NCBI RefSeq assembly: GCF_016545825.1
Contig: NC_052614.1
Span: forward strand, 62,231,034-62,295,033
DNA from: Eucalyptus grandis
Taxonomy: Eukaryota; Streptophyta; Magnoliopsida; Myrtales; Myrtaceae
Length of the DNA: 64,000 nucleotides
Direction of reading: 5' to 3'
Shown here in pieces: positions 23,381-34,995 of this stretch; the stretch's first letter is position 1; each line of letters begins with the position of its first letter. The translations under genes were made by a program, and so were the position numbers. The notes below the pieces were generated by a model. That model was not told where the DNA came from. It saw only the letters and a list, made by a program, of their open reading frames with translations, and made no database searches.

Positions 23381-26256
23381 TCCAATTCTTAATAGGATTT
23401 CTGACGGAAGTTTGTTTTATACAACGCATGCTAGGGCATTATAGACTTTGTCATGACCTAATAATGTAGAGCACTTTAGGATGCTTTACAGATTGGTTCG
23501 ATGTGATGCCCGAAGGCATTATAGACTTTGCAGGATGCTTTGTAGACTGGTTTGATGTAATGCCTGGCGGCATTATAGACTTTGATGTGATGCCAACAAT
23601 GTATAAACAGTATCAAACAGTGCTTTCACTACAGTACTTATAGCATATTTGCTTGCCCTTTCCGTGGCTTGTCAGACTTTTTCTTAGGTTGCTTTTGACT
23701 CCTGTGCTCTTCTTCACTTTCTTCTTCACGTGAAGATACTTCATATTTCTTCACACATCATGTTTGCTGTCGTGACTCGACCTCGGCCCTTGACCGAAAA
23801 AGATCCAATTATTGGATACTTGACTATAAAAGTTTGGTATGTATTTCAAAAGATATCATCTTTTCATCCTTTGAGATTCCTTTGGTCATGTGAATTTATT
23901 CGATCACAATCATGAACTCTCCCAAGCTCATACTTCGTGTGATAGCGAGAATTGTCGCGATTCACATTTATACGTATGATATATCTTGAAAAGGAGGTCA
24001 GATGTGAATAACAAAGCCTTTACTATTAACTATAAATTCATTATACACATATATACAATGTATTTAAATGATATGTTGCATCATTGAAATTTCATGTGAA
24101 ATTGATAAGAGGACTAAAAATTATTGCAGGAACAAAATATAGGTATCAAACTCGAAAATTCCCAAAAGTATGAGGATTGTAAGTGTAATTGTGTTTAGAA
24201 GCTCGTAGGCATGAGTACCACATGTCGATATGTGGTGTTGATCGAGCATATTTTGTCCACTTTTGAATAAAAAATTGTTGCCATAAGGAGACTGACTGGC
24301 GGAATAAATTAATGAAATATTTTTTCATGACCAACACCAAATGTCGGGTAATAATGAGGATGATTTTTGCGAATTCCGCTATTTGATTTACGGCAACGCG
24401 TCACAAATAGAAATCCAACGTCACATATCCAAAAGAAGTTCTTTAGAACCGTTAAATGGACAAGTGATTCGATCTCGAATTTATTGGAGGAGAATTGACG
24501 ACTTCAACCATTACATAGACCCAATCTCCTACATTAAATTTAAGAGACGAGGGCCAATAGCTATCACCGTTAGATCAAGTGGAACTATATGGTTGGATTG
24601 ATTAGATTAGGATTGACATTCTCTACCGTTAGATCATGAGAAATCACCAGCTGCGATTAGAACGATTTTTCTTTTATAAATGAGCAAAACCCTATTTTAG
24701 TCTCGTACGACTGTCTCCATACATCCCCTCCTCTCTCTCTCTCTCCAGTTTCCACCCTTGTCGCTATCCTGCTCTCGCGGCGACTGTTCGTGCCCCCTCT
24801 CGCGGCCAAAAAGGACCTGGCCTTTTTGGAGTTAGCTTGCCAGTTGTGGATGTAATAATTGGCTTGATGTAAATCGAGCCCTCCAGTTGGGTTTAAGTTG
24901 TTGCTCGAGTTTACCCGTTAAAAAACCAATGCGCGGAATTTTTCAAGAAGGGCAAACGTAGTTCGAGCCTCTCGAGCGAGGCTAACCTTGAAAATGAAAA
25001 GCTCTTTCCTAAATCTACCTGAATGTGCCTTTATGCTAAATTGGACCAGTCGAGCATAAAGAAGCTTGCAGACTACTAGCTGAAACAAATGGGACGTACA
25101 TTCTAATGTGTACATTACCATTCAAAAGTTCATCAATGAGAAATGCATTGCATGAATAAATATATTCAAATCCCTTGATAGCCCATCGAACGCAAATTTC
25201 TCAATTTCCATAATGATTGTAGGTTGCAACAATGTACATTCCAATCATTATCACAACACTAATCATCGAAAAATCAAACTTAATTTTTTTTTTAATACAT
25301 TTTGTCAAATCCAACTTTGAATTCCAAATTTAGAATCATCAACTCTATCATGGCCATTCACTCTAGTCCCTAGTTTCTACATGTGAAAACCCATGAGATG
25401 AATTTGTTGATATATTCCACATGGTTCAATGAACTCGGGTCCACAGGGAAGAATTCCCCCTTCCCCCATTTTCACCCAAAGCCGAGATGGTCTTTCGGAA
25501 ACCATCATACTTTCTCGGTTCCACCCTAATTAGAGACGATCGAATTTTAACATGCTTTCCCACACCACCCCCCCCGCTTTTTCTTGCCCCCACCGAACCG
25601 TCCCCACGTCGGTCGATCGCCGCCGTCGGTTTCGCCAAGGCTCGAGACAAAGAGATCAGAGATCATCAGACGGCGGTGGGGGAGGGGGAGGGAGGGAGGG
25701 GGGTTGGTGAGCGAGGAATGCGGTGAGGTGGGAGGCGTACGGAGGAGGAATCCGGTGCGGACAAGACGCGTACGGAATCAGAGGGGACGGCCCCAATTAT
25801 TTCTCCCCGCACTGCCCCGACATTCATGATTCTCCTCTCTCTCTCTCTCTCTCTCCTGCAGTCTGTCTTTCTCTCCACTGTTCTTCTTCATCTCGATCTC
25901 GTCCTCTCTCTCCTTTGACCGGACATGAGGGCAGAACCCTCGGCTCTCTCTCTCTCTCTTCCCCGCCTTTGACCATTCAAAGCTGATCCGTATAAGGAGA
26001 AAAGAAACAAAAAATATCAAGTCATCACGCATATTAGATCTGAACCGTAGCAATTCATTGTTGCTGCACGATCAGATTTGTTTGAGAAGTGATACCAAGG
26101 AGACAAATTTGCAGGACCCCGTTTCATCGGACGATAAATAGGGATTTGCCTCCGCTTGCTCATGCATTCGAGGATTTTGATCTTTTGAGTAGTTTATTTA
26201 CCTTTTCAAGGTCTTTTATCTGTTCAGCATGTGATTAACCCCTCATGGCGAATGTT
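23381..26256. other. Intergenic; short tandem repeats and two leader-like C/T-rich tracts
   Basis: 23480-23600 holds a ~60-base tandem repeat around 'ggcattatagactttg'. 24660-24760 has 'tttataaatg', a telo-box-like AAACCCTA and a CT run, which together look like a plant housekeeping promoter and leader, but no coding exon follows. A similar C/T-rich leader-like stretch is at 25830-25970. No protein family is recognised in any frame. Confidence 0.4.
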
Positions 26257-27179
26257 AAGAGTATTAGGGGTAAGCGTGGTTCCCGGTTCTAAGGAGACCG
26301 GTTCCAGTTCCCGGTTCTCTTTTTCTGGGAACCGGCAGTTCTCGGTTCCGGTTCCGATTCCTCTAAGAACCGGAACCGGAGGAACCGGAACTGGCCTAAG
26401 TTAAAAAAATAAAAATAAAAACCTAATCCCCTCCACGTCATTTCCCCCCTCTGTTCAATCTTCCCCCTTTCCCTTTCTTTTCTCTCTCTCCCTTTTCTCC
26501 TGACGTCACTTCCCTGCCCCCAACTTTTTCTTTTCTCTCTCTCTCTCTCTCTCTCTCCTCTTTCCCCCTCTCTCAGCTGAAACCCCCCTTCTTCTTCTTC
26601 TTCTTCTTCTTCCTTCCTCTCGCCGGCTGCTGCTTCACCCACCACCACACCGCCGCCCCATGCCCTACTCACCACCACCTCTTGGCCATCGAACCCCCAC
26701 CATCCACTGCTCGTCTGACAAGCCGTCTCGCCGTTGAGCCCGACGAGTTGTCTCGCCGTCCGCGCCGCCGTGAGGGCCCGCCGCTGTCCCCAAGCCACCA
26801 TCACCACCTCTTGCCGCCGCTCGCTCGGCCGTCCAAGCCGTCGTTGCTCTGAACCGTCACCACCTCCGCCCGAACCGAGCTCTTCCCCCCTTGGCCATGG
26901 GTTGAGCCGCGACTGCCGCTGCTCTGCCTTCGCCGTGCCCCAAATTACTCTTACAACACTCAGTCTCACTATCTCATGACACTCTTACCTATGTTCTCTC
27001 TTCGCCCTCTGCTCGACACCGCCAAGTAGCATCCCCGCCGCGCCTCGCCTCGCCTGCAGCCCGCACCGACGTCGCTCCTGCTCCACCAGCTACTACCTTC
27101 CCCGCGAGACCGTCGAATGCCGGTCCTTCTAATGCAGCCCCTGCTGACTTAACGGTGGGCGTGATGAGTAGGGTCAACC

Positions 27180-27690
27180 CGTGCCTCGCCTGCAGCCCGC
27201 GACGCCGCCGCTCGCTCGCCTTGTGCCCCGAAGCCCGCGACGCCGTTGCTCGCCTTCGCCGTGCCCCAAAACCCGCGAAGCCCGCTCGCTTCGCCGTGCC
27301 TTGAAGCCCGCGACGCCGCGCTCGCCATTTGTGCCCGAAGCCCGCGACGCCGCTGCTCGCTTCATTTGTGCCCTGAAGCCCGCGACGCCACTGCTCTGCG
27401 TTCACCGTGCCCGGAAGCCCGCGACGCCGCTGCTCTGCCTTCGCCGTGCCCCGAAGCCCGTGACGCCGCTGCTCGCCTTCGCCGTGCCCCGGCCGGCGAC
27501 GCCGCTGCTCGCCTTCGCCGTGCCCCGAAGCCAACGACGCCGCTGCTCGCCTTCGCCGTGCCTCGAAGCCCGCGACGCCGCAGCTCTACCTTCGCCGTGC
27601 CCCGAAGCCCGCGACGCCGCAGTTCTACCTTCGCCGTGCCCCAAAGCCCGCGACGCCGTAGCTCTACCTTCGCCATGCCTCGAAGCCCGC
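27180..27690 (+). repeat. GC-rich ~39-bp minisatellite
   Basis: Some 12 diverged units of the theme 'cttcgccgtgccccgaag' plus 'cccgcgacgccgctgctcg'. As 39 is divisible by 3, several frames stay open on both strands and give repetitive Arg/Pro/Ala products. I treat those as artefacts. The array ends directly against the first HDS codons. Confidence 0.85.
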
Positions 27691-28539
27691 GACTGAAGCT
27701 GGAGAAGGTGAAGATGGATGCATGAAGTCTGCAATTGGCATTGGAACCCTTCTTCAAGTCTCCTTTACACCTACTGGCTCGGTGCAACTGTCCTGAACAT
27801 GATTAGAACCCTTGTTGATCTAGATGTATCACACTGCAATTCAGTGATTGGGTGGTTTAAAATGCTTTGCAAAATTCTGTTTTCATTTATATTTTTGAAT
27901 GATTGGAGTCATTTTGTTTTTGGTGGACTGCGCATAACGGGCCATTGCTGGTGATATTTGAAATGCTCCTTATACCCTAATTAGACCTTGAAGTTCTTAT
28001 ACCCTAATTAGACCTTGAAGTTCATGGAACATTTTAATGCAGGATGGTTTAGGTGATACAATCAGAGTTTCTCTTACTGAACCACCTGAAGAAGAGATAG
28101 ATCCCTATAAAAGGCTGGCAAATCTCGGTATGAGAGCAGCAGAGCTTCAGAACCAGAAGGGGGTGGTAGGTTTTTAATTTAGTTTATTGTATCATTATGC
28201 ATTAGTCGACCATTTTGGGATTCTTATTCGCCCCGTATTTATTTCTAATTACCATCAGGCACCATTTGAGAAAAGCACAGACATTATTTTGACTTCCAGC
28301 GATGATCGGGTTAATTGCCGATGCAAAAGGAGGTTGGTCATCAACTTGAAAATGACATTGGCCATAAAATTTTAGATAGTTCCATTTTCTAACAACCATA
28401 CTTAACATGGGAGTAGGGCGAGGAGGTGGATTACACCGTGATGGATCCATTCTCATGTCTGTCTCCTTGAATCAGTTGAAGGTATTGTTTCAACTTTCAC
28501 AAAACAGAATATTTTTGAGAACATTTTCAATTGGGTGTA

Positions 28540-28623
<84 letters not shown>

Positions 28624-28922
28624 GGTGGGGGGAGGATGCAAGTATGTTGTAAGTTTTGGTGAAGTGGTCTTCATCAAGAATTTGTTAGTGCAGGCCCCAG
28701 AAAATTTCTACCATTCTCTTGCTACAAAGCTTGTTCTGGGAATGCCATTTAAGGTCTATCCCTTTCTCTGATTTATCCAGTCATTTACTCTTTTGCTAAA
28801 AGAAGTATATAATGGTATATGGATTTTGATCATAAATTCAGTGCCTTTCTCTCTTAATTGTAGGATCTGGCAACAGTAGACTCAATTTTACTGAGAGAGC
28901 TTCCACCGTTGATGATTACGAT
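27691..28922 (+). pseudogene. HDS: HDS / ispG fragment (HMBPP synthase) inside the hAT element
   Basis: HDS makes HMBPP in the plastid MEP isoprenoid pathway. Six consecutive exon pieces of the central plant HDS region are present with GT-AG introns: 27691-27756 (TEAGEGEDGCMKSAIGIGTL), 28043-28165 (DGLGDTIRVSLTEPPEEEID), 28259-28332 (APFEK then frameshifted), 28417-28481 (EEVDY, short deletion, RDGSILMSVSLNQLK), 28694-28753 (LATKLVLGMPFK) and 28864-28922 (DLATVDSILLRELPP, then broken). N- and C-terminal exons, including the [4Fe-4S] cysteines of the C-terminal domain, are missing. Retained introns mean capture from genomic DNA and not from mRNA. Frameshifts and deletions rule out enzyme activity. 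Confidence 0.88.
28544..28620. repeat. (CT)n microsatellite in captured HDS intron
   Basis: About 77 bases of pure CT repeat within the intron between HDS pieces d and e. Open frames through it are artefacts. Confidence 0.95.
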
Positions 28923-29156
28923 CTTTGTAAGAACCAGATTTCTCTTGCTTATTTTTCTATCACGACATTTATCCCACCGCACATTCCTTGGATGCACTCA
29001 CATACCTGCAAAATATCACTTGTTATCCCATTAATTATAAAGTGTGAATGAAATCACATTGCCAAGTAAGTTCACATATTGCTCCTTCAGAGGCTAAAAT
29101 ATCTGTTTTCTGAATTTTTTATGCTAGGATGATCTGAAGCTTGCTGATAATGGCGC

Positions 29157-29261
29157 AAAGACAAGTACAAGCTTGTTGACTTTGGCGAAAATCTTTGGGA
29201 ACTTGAAGATGCTTTAGCAGAAGCTGCATCAAAGCATGAGCTGAGTCTTTTGCTGATTTAA
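29157..29261 (+). pseudogene. Second coding-like fragment in the hAT element, unknown gene
   Basis: A 34-codon frame reads KDKYKLVDFGENLWELEDAL then AEAASKHELSLLLI and a TAA. It starts mid-codon after non-coding sequence. It is acidic and helical in character with protein-like codon usage. It is not part of HDS as I know the family. It may be the C-terminal exon of another captured gene. I do not recognise which. Confidence 0.45.
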
Positions 29262-29914
29262 ACAAGTTTTCCTAGGTATGCCACCTGCATAAAAGTTAGT
29301 AGGATAGCAGGGAATGCACAATTTTTCCCACGACATCATTTGATAGAAGGTGACGAATGACAAGTTTGTTTATTATTGCTGCATTCATTTCCATTTTTTT
29401 AACTAAAAATGGAAAAAAAAAAAAAAAAAAAAGAACTTGTTGGAACTGGAATCGATCCGGAACCCGTGACGGGCGGGTTCCGGGTTCTTGTTCTGACGGG
29501 TAGGTTCCAGGTTCCAAAAAATGAAGAACCTGTACCCGAGGGTAGGTTCCAGGTTCCAAGCGGAACCTGTAAGGAACCGGGAACCGCTCACCCCTAAAGA
29601 GTATGATAAATGCTGTACTATTCAATAACTATAAAAGAAAATTACAAGAAATATCTTTCAAGGAAAATCAATTAAGAAAGGAAAAAAAAAAAAAAAAAAG
29701 GAGCCACTGTAACAGCAAATGGGCGTGCTTGAAAGTGAAAGGGCCAGTTCAGGCCCACAATTAGGCATGAGTTCTCTCTTTCTCTCTCCGTCGAGAACGT
29801 CGCCGCTTCTTCCACTTTCAGCCGCCGCGCGGGCGAGCTTTGCCACCGCCGACGGCGTCGCGGTTTCCCGCCGCTTTTCGTGCTCCCGGCGACCGGAGAG
29901 AGCTGCGAAGAGCG

Positions 29915-32900
29915 ATGAGCAGCGAGGACGACGATGCGTGGCGAATCGTCCACGTCCCCGGCAGGCCGCCGATTCCGCCTGATCAGCAACTCACAGGTAT
30001 ATTCTTCATGGACGACCGACCGAATCCTGAGCGAAAGATCCGAACTTGACGTGTTGCTGATGTGTTCTACACTTCGGAATTGCCGTTTCGTTGCGGCTTT
30101 TTTTTTTTTTTTTCCTTTTCCTGCATGCAGTGAACGTGGTCGCAGCTCAGATTGAGCAGCCGAAGATCACGAACACTATCATATGAGGTCAGCCTCAGTG
30201 TCTTATTTTGGATTTATGTGTTAAAGCTCGTTCTGACTTCTCAGAAATTGCTGTTTCGTATATGGTTTGATTTTCCGCTCAATTTTTTTGGGAATCCATT
30301 GTTTGGTTGTTGGTTAGGCGTTTGAGTCAAATTGCGCCATTGGAGGACCTCCACCACGTGAAGCGGGTGAAGAAGAAGTGTCTCGAAGGAGGTACGTTCT
30401 TTGTTCATAAGCACATCGGTGTTATGTTTGTCACTGGTGTGATTGGTCACTTAATGATTTTGATATTTGAACATCATTGTTTCTTGCATCTTTGAAATTT
30501 AGTAACAATTTTTGCTGTGCGCGTCGTTATGGAATTCGAAGATTTGTGAAATCATAAGGCGAAGCTTTACTCATTAACTGAACATAAGAGTAGTTGCTTA
30601 ACTAGGTCCTTCTATTGCCTTTTGTTTATGGGTTACCCTTAAGAAGTTAAAAAAAAAAACCATTGAAATGTTGTTGTCATCATGCGAGGGTTATTTAACA
30701 GGAACTATTTCATGCAAAGAATTCAATGTCTGTTGTTTATACTTACGCCTGTAGTTCTTGATCAGACATCGGTCCCGTGTATTTACTGCTCTTTAAGTAA
30801 CATAAAAGAGGGAATAGAATCCTCTGATCCATGCATGGCAATTGTCATTGGATCGAAGAAATTATATCTGAATTTTAAGTCCCAAAGTTATGAGAAAGCT
30901 TTGTCTGCATTGGAAGCACCGTAAGTCATTAACTTGAGTATAACAAATCAATCAGCATTAGATATTTAAAGTCATATTCACATCATCAGTGTAATTGCTT
31001 GACAAGACACTTAGTCCTAAGCCGCACTCGAGTGATGAAGCTGAGGTTTTTGTGGATGGTTTGCTTATGTTTTGGGGTGAACGAGGCGTGCTCCTTGCCT
31101 CCTGTATCCTGCTGCTGCATATCCTGAATTTTCTTCTTCTACTGTCGGAAATTCTTTTGAGGGACTATTGTGAATACAAATTGCCTGATTCAGGAAGAAT
31201 GTTATCTGATGAAACTCAAATGCTACCATTGGTTTCTGGTCTTTCGCTTTTTTCTAGTATGTATTAGCTATGCAAGGCATCGAAAAACCTGATGAACAAT
31301 TATGAAAGCAACCTGTATTGCTTGTTAATTTAAATGCTCAGTTTGTTGTTTTTCCCTTATCAATCATGAAAATTGATTGAATAGGATTACAATACCTCTT
31401 ATGTGCACATCATGTGCAGAAAAGGAACATTAGCAATGATGTTTACTCACGGAGCATCTTACCCCACCATGGACCACTAGCATATTTGACAATGAACTGC
31501 TAGCATATTTGACATCTGTTGATGCCTTTTCTCTTCTCCCATTTTCCAAGTTATAGAAAATTTTATTTGACAATTTCTCCCTCCTTTTTTTTTTTTTAAT
31601 GGGACATCTCATTTAAGTAATTAATGTATATCGTGTGATATATCTATATAAAAGTGTTGCCTGGCTCAAGCTTGGGAATTTCTTTTGGTCTTTGTAGTTT
31701 TTTTTTTACAATACTTTATAGGCTATTTATGCCAAAGAGGGCTTCTTGGTGTTGGTTGTTGTACACTAATATTGTTTGCTCTATTATGTCCCCACATCCA
31801 GTGAACCGCACTTTCAAGTGAATAAGTGGTTGGAACATCTTTACTGGTCGATAATAATGAAGCAATAGCGAACATCTGTATTGTCAACGGCATTAGATTC
31901 TGTAACATACTTCAGTGGCTGGATAGGATTTCACTGTATATATAGATCAATTTGGCTTTCAAGCCCTGAATTTGAACCAAGTTTCCATCCCTTGAATTTT
32001 TTATCATTTTCTTTTTCATCATGTAACTTGTCTTTTAAAGTTCATTATAGCATGAAAAGAAGCCATATCCTATCTAATGTTAGGTGGAAGTGTGTATCCT
32101 TCTCAAATCTTTCAAAGTGCATAGATGATCTGATATTAGGAAAGTCTATTAGTTGTTAAGAAAATTCTAAAGCTTTTTTTTTCTGCATGTCGTGCTTATC
32201 TTAATCAATATATATTTGTAATTCAAATATAAGCATAAGAAGATATACCACATAAGAACATCCTGTAACATGTAACCTGAAAATGGCGTTGTTTCACTTC
32301 ATTATGTGATGGCAAATTGGCATTTTGTTCTTTGTGCTTATTCGTGCTAATTTGTGATAGGTCTGCAAATATGCTGCATCGTCAACGGAAGAGTGGGTAG
32401 AACAGTGCAAGCTATGGCCCACCTCATACCATCCACCAACCTAGTACGTCTCTTTTAAATATTCCCATCAGTAATGGTAATGCATGTTTTTTTTTTTGGT
32501 GAAAGTAATGGTAATGCATGTTCATGTCTTGAGATCAACATATTGCCATCATGTTTTAGGACATTTTTGCTGGTTTAGGGTATTTGCATCGGCTGTGCAG
32601 ATGTCTCTGATTCTAATGTTGTCTCAATTAAAGGAGCAGGTTAAGGTGGTTTTTCCAGGATAACTTTCTTATGGATTTTGATATTCTCTTGGGCAGAATT
32701 GGGTGTTCATTTTATACTTTTTTCCTCCTTCAGAATTTATTTCCAAGCAGATAACTTGGAAGTTGGAGTCTAAAAACCAAAGACTTACAAAGAGTTGCAG
32801 TTTGAGTGGCCATCTCAAATTTGATAAGTTTGTTTTTAGAAATTTAGGATGTGATTGATTTTACTTCGTTCTGCTGAGTTATGTTAGTTTTGATTGCATC

Positions 32901-34626
32901 TGGACTGAGAGGAGTTTGGGGTTATATATAAACCAGAGAAGTTACTTTCAAGGAATAACTAATCAAGCCATCTCCATTATGCATAATGGCTGCTAATGAA
33001 TCTTGGCTATAGAGACCAAGTGTTGCCTAGTTAATTGGAAAACACTCTTTGTAAGTCACTAGGCCGGGTTTAAGTCTTATCATTCTCCTCTCCCACTTTT
33101 TGCAATCAAATGTAAGCTCCACCTCTTTGTGTGACTCAATTCAATGGAGTTTGTGCAAATCTTTTGGCCTTTATTTTAGTATTTCCTAATTTTGCTTCTT
33201 GTCAATGATCACAAGGAATTATCTGTTACTCTCTATGCATGTGTATAATGTGCATTTATACATACTCTATGTCATTACTGATTTGTTCTCTCAGCTTCTG
33301 ATATTCTACAGAGCAGCGATATCAGTGGCATAACTGGGTTTAGTGATGAAGACTCACAATCAGTTGTAAGTTTTATGAAGTATGCTCTGGAATTGGCGAA
33401 ATCTCATGGTAATATGGTAAGTGTTGGGGTATGCCCTTGACTTGCGATTAATGAATGTAACTTTTAGTGATTTCATCAAGTTCGCAGCTAATTATATCTC
33501 TGGCTAGTCAAGATCTCAGAGTTCTTGAATAAGAGTACTAACCTGGCCTCCCCATCTTACCAAATAAAAAAAGAAAAGAAATTCTCTTATACATGGCAAT
33601 CATTTCTTTCTGAGCGTTATACTGCTTTGACATTTTGTGAGACAATTTGGCATGCTCTAAGGCCTTCCTTTGGCGCTACTTTTTATTTTCCTTTGAATCA
33701 GTATTATGTGAAGTTAAGCACATCCAAGTACATGTTCAACGAGTATCATTTCTAACTGCTCCGGTGTTTGCACTTTCAACAATTTTCCCATCAAGCCATA
33801 GAGGACTCACCATAGCTCGCATTAGCTTTCAAGAATCATTTTCGGTTTGGTAAAAAGAAGTGAGATTTACTTGTTGCAATTAACTTGACAGGAATGTGAA
33901 GTTTTTGTGTGTCATATTTATTGACTTTGGTTTCAAAAAACGAGAAGAAAACTGTTTTATAATAGTGGAGAACAATCCGATCATTTTGAAGGCTGGGTCC
34001 TTTAGACATTTATCCCTTGAAATGTTCATGCATAGACTTAGTAAAATAGAGGTTTCGAAAAGGAAATGTAGTGCTTCATCTTGCTCCCTAATTGTGCGTC
34101 CAACTTTGTTTTATGCTGGTGTGGGAACCTCTTACGTTGTGGAATTTGCACAAATTTTGCTTTTGTTACACCCTTCTCTCGTCTACAGGTGGTCAATGCT
34201 GCAGCAATTGTAGATCCTCTATCTAATCAAGTGATTGCAAGGGCATGTGATGAAGTCTGCTCTTGGCAAACTCCAAAAACAGAAGTTGGTGCTGAATGTA
34301 AAAGTTCCACCAAATCTTGTGCTGAAATGACTGGATGGATAAAACATGAATCATGTCTTCAATGCTGTTCCTCAGGTGGGGCAGAGCAAGTTGAGACATC
34401 CATTTCTTGTCTACATCCACGACAGTGGGTAGATGAACAGACTGGCAGGAGCTCTTCATTTTGGCACCTGTTGCGACACGCTGTGATGATGGCCATTGAA
34501 TCATCTGCTGCCAGGGACAGACCCTTATTCCCTGATGTGAGATACAAAGATGAAGCTACCATAGAGGAGTATATTCTATCTCCTGCAAAATCTCAAACAA
34601 AAAGACGGAGAACTGATGGCAATGAC
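29915..34626 (+). pseudogene. TAD3: TAD3, tRNA adenosine deaminase subunit 3, 3'-truncated
   Basis: TAD3 pairs with TAD2 to convert A34 to inosine in nuclear-encoded tRNAs; TAD3 is the non-catalytic partner with a degenerate HAV/HAA site. Exons: 29915-29996 (MSSEDDDAWRIVHVPGRPPI..), 30129-30188 (VNVVAAQIEQPKITNTII, then an in-frame TGA and a probable 1-nt loss before the donor), 30318-30391 (RLSQIAPLEDLHHVKRVKKK), 32359-32440 (VCKYAASSTEEWVEQCKLWP), 33314-33416 (ISGITGFSDEDSQSVVSFMK) and 34189-34626 (NAAAIVDP..IARACDEV..WHLLRHAVMMAIESSAARDR). The exon between the third and fourth (KTQLSVILCLA type) was not found. The last exons with YDIYLVWEPCTMCAMALVHQ, which supply two zinc-binding cysteines, are absent. 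Ankyrin-gene flank starts by about 34706. The 5' end follows the hAT element by ~310 bp and has a GGCCCA site-II-like motif near 29752. Confidence 0.88.
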
Positions 34627-34705
34627 GTAAGCTTTTCCTCTACATGTGAAGGAAATCCTGGCAAGACTTTCTATTCTAGCATGACAAATCTTGTGCAGTA
34701 TGGAG

Positions 34706-34920
34706 AATTTGTGTGGACGATTGCCTTATTTGAATGGATGAACCCCGTTGAAATATCAATGGTTCTGTTGCCAATTATTGGAAAAATTGGGTTCACCTTA
34801 ATACAACAATGAGCAATGAAGTGTACAAATAAAACATTGAGACAAGGAGTGCACTCGGCAGCATAACTTATACTTTTGAGTATGGGTAATGTCACACTTC
34901 CAGTGTTTTAAAACATTTCA
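34706..34920 (-). repeat. Ankyrin-gene downstream module, copy 2, fused to TAD3
   Basis: Starts 'tatggagaatttgtgtggac' and continues 'gaatggatgaaccccgttga' to 'tcacacttccagtgtt', collinear with 38110-38320. It replaces the TAD3 3' exons, so one duplication breakpoint falls between about 34627 and 34705. Confidence 0.8.
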
Positions 34921-34995
34921 CACACAGTAACAAGTACAACAAAGATCACACCGCAGATATCCTTGTCTCATAATAATAAAGATCGCTTCCAAAGC

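Larger units (their letters stand above)
26265..29596. mobile_element. Non-autonomous hAT element with captured gene fragments (Pack-type), TSD AAGAGTAT
   Basis: The left end TAGGGGTAAGCGTGGTTCCC and the reverse complement of the right end, TAGGGGTGAGCGGTTCCC, are the plant hAT TIR type. A perfect 8-bp duplication AAGAGTAT flanks it at 26257-26264 and 29597-29604. Subterminal regions (26280-26400, 29450-29590) are dense in GGTTCC/GGAACC in both orientations, as expected for hAT transposase binding regions. No transposase is present. Inside are a 39-bp minisatellite, a piece of HDS with its introns, and a second coding-like piece. It lies about 310 bp upstream of the TAD3 start codon. Confidence 0.9.

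Noticed and set aside
26289..26979. 226-codon minus and 81-codon plus frames
   Set aside because: They start in hAT subterminal repeats and cross simple CT/CTT tracts; no family motif.
27181..27787. Several 110-180 codon open frames on both strands
   Set aside because: They arise from the 39-bp GC-rich minisatellite, whose unit is a multiple of 3; the products are Arg/Pro/Ala repeats.
28407..28771. Leu-Ser and Arg-Glu repeat frames
   Set aside because: Translation of the (CT)n microsatellite in a captured HDS intron.
34081..34812. Single 243-codon gene
   Set aside because: The frame runs from an intron through a TAD3 exon into ankyrin-gene flank; only 34189-34626 is real coding sequence.
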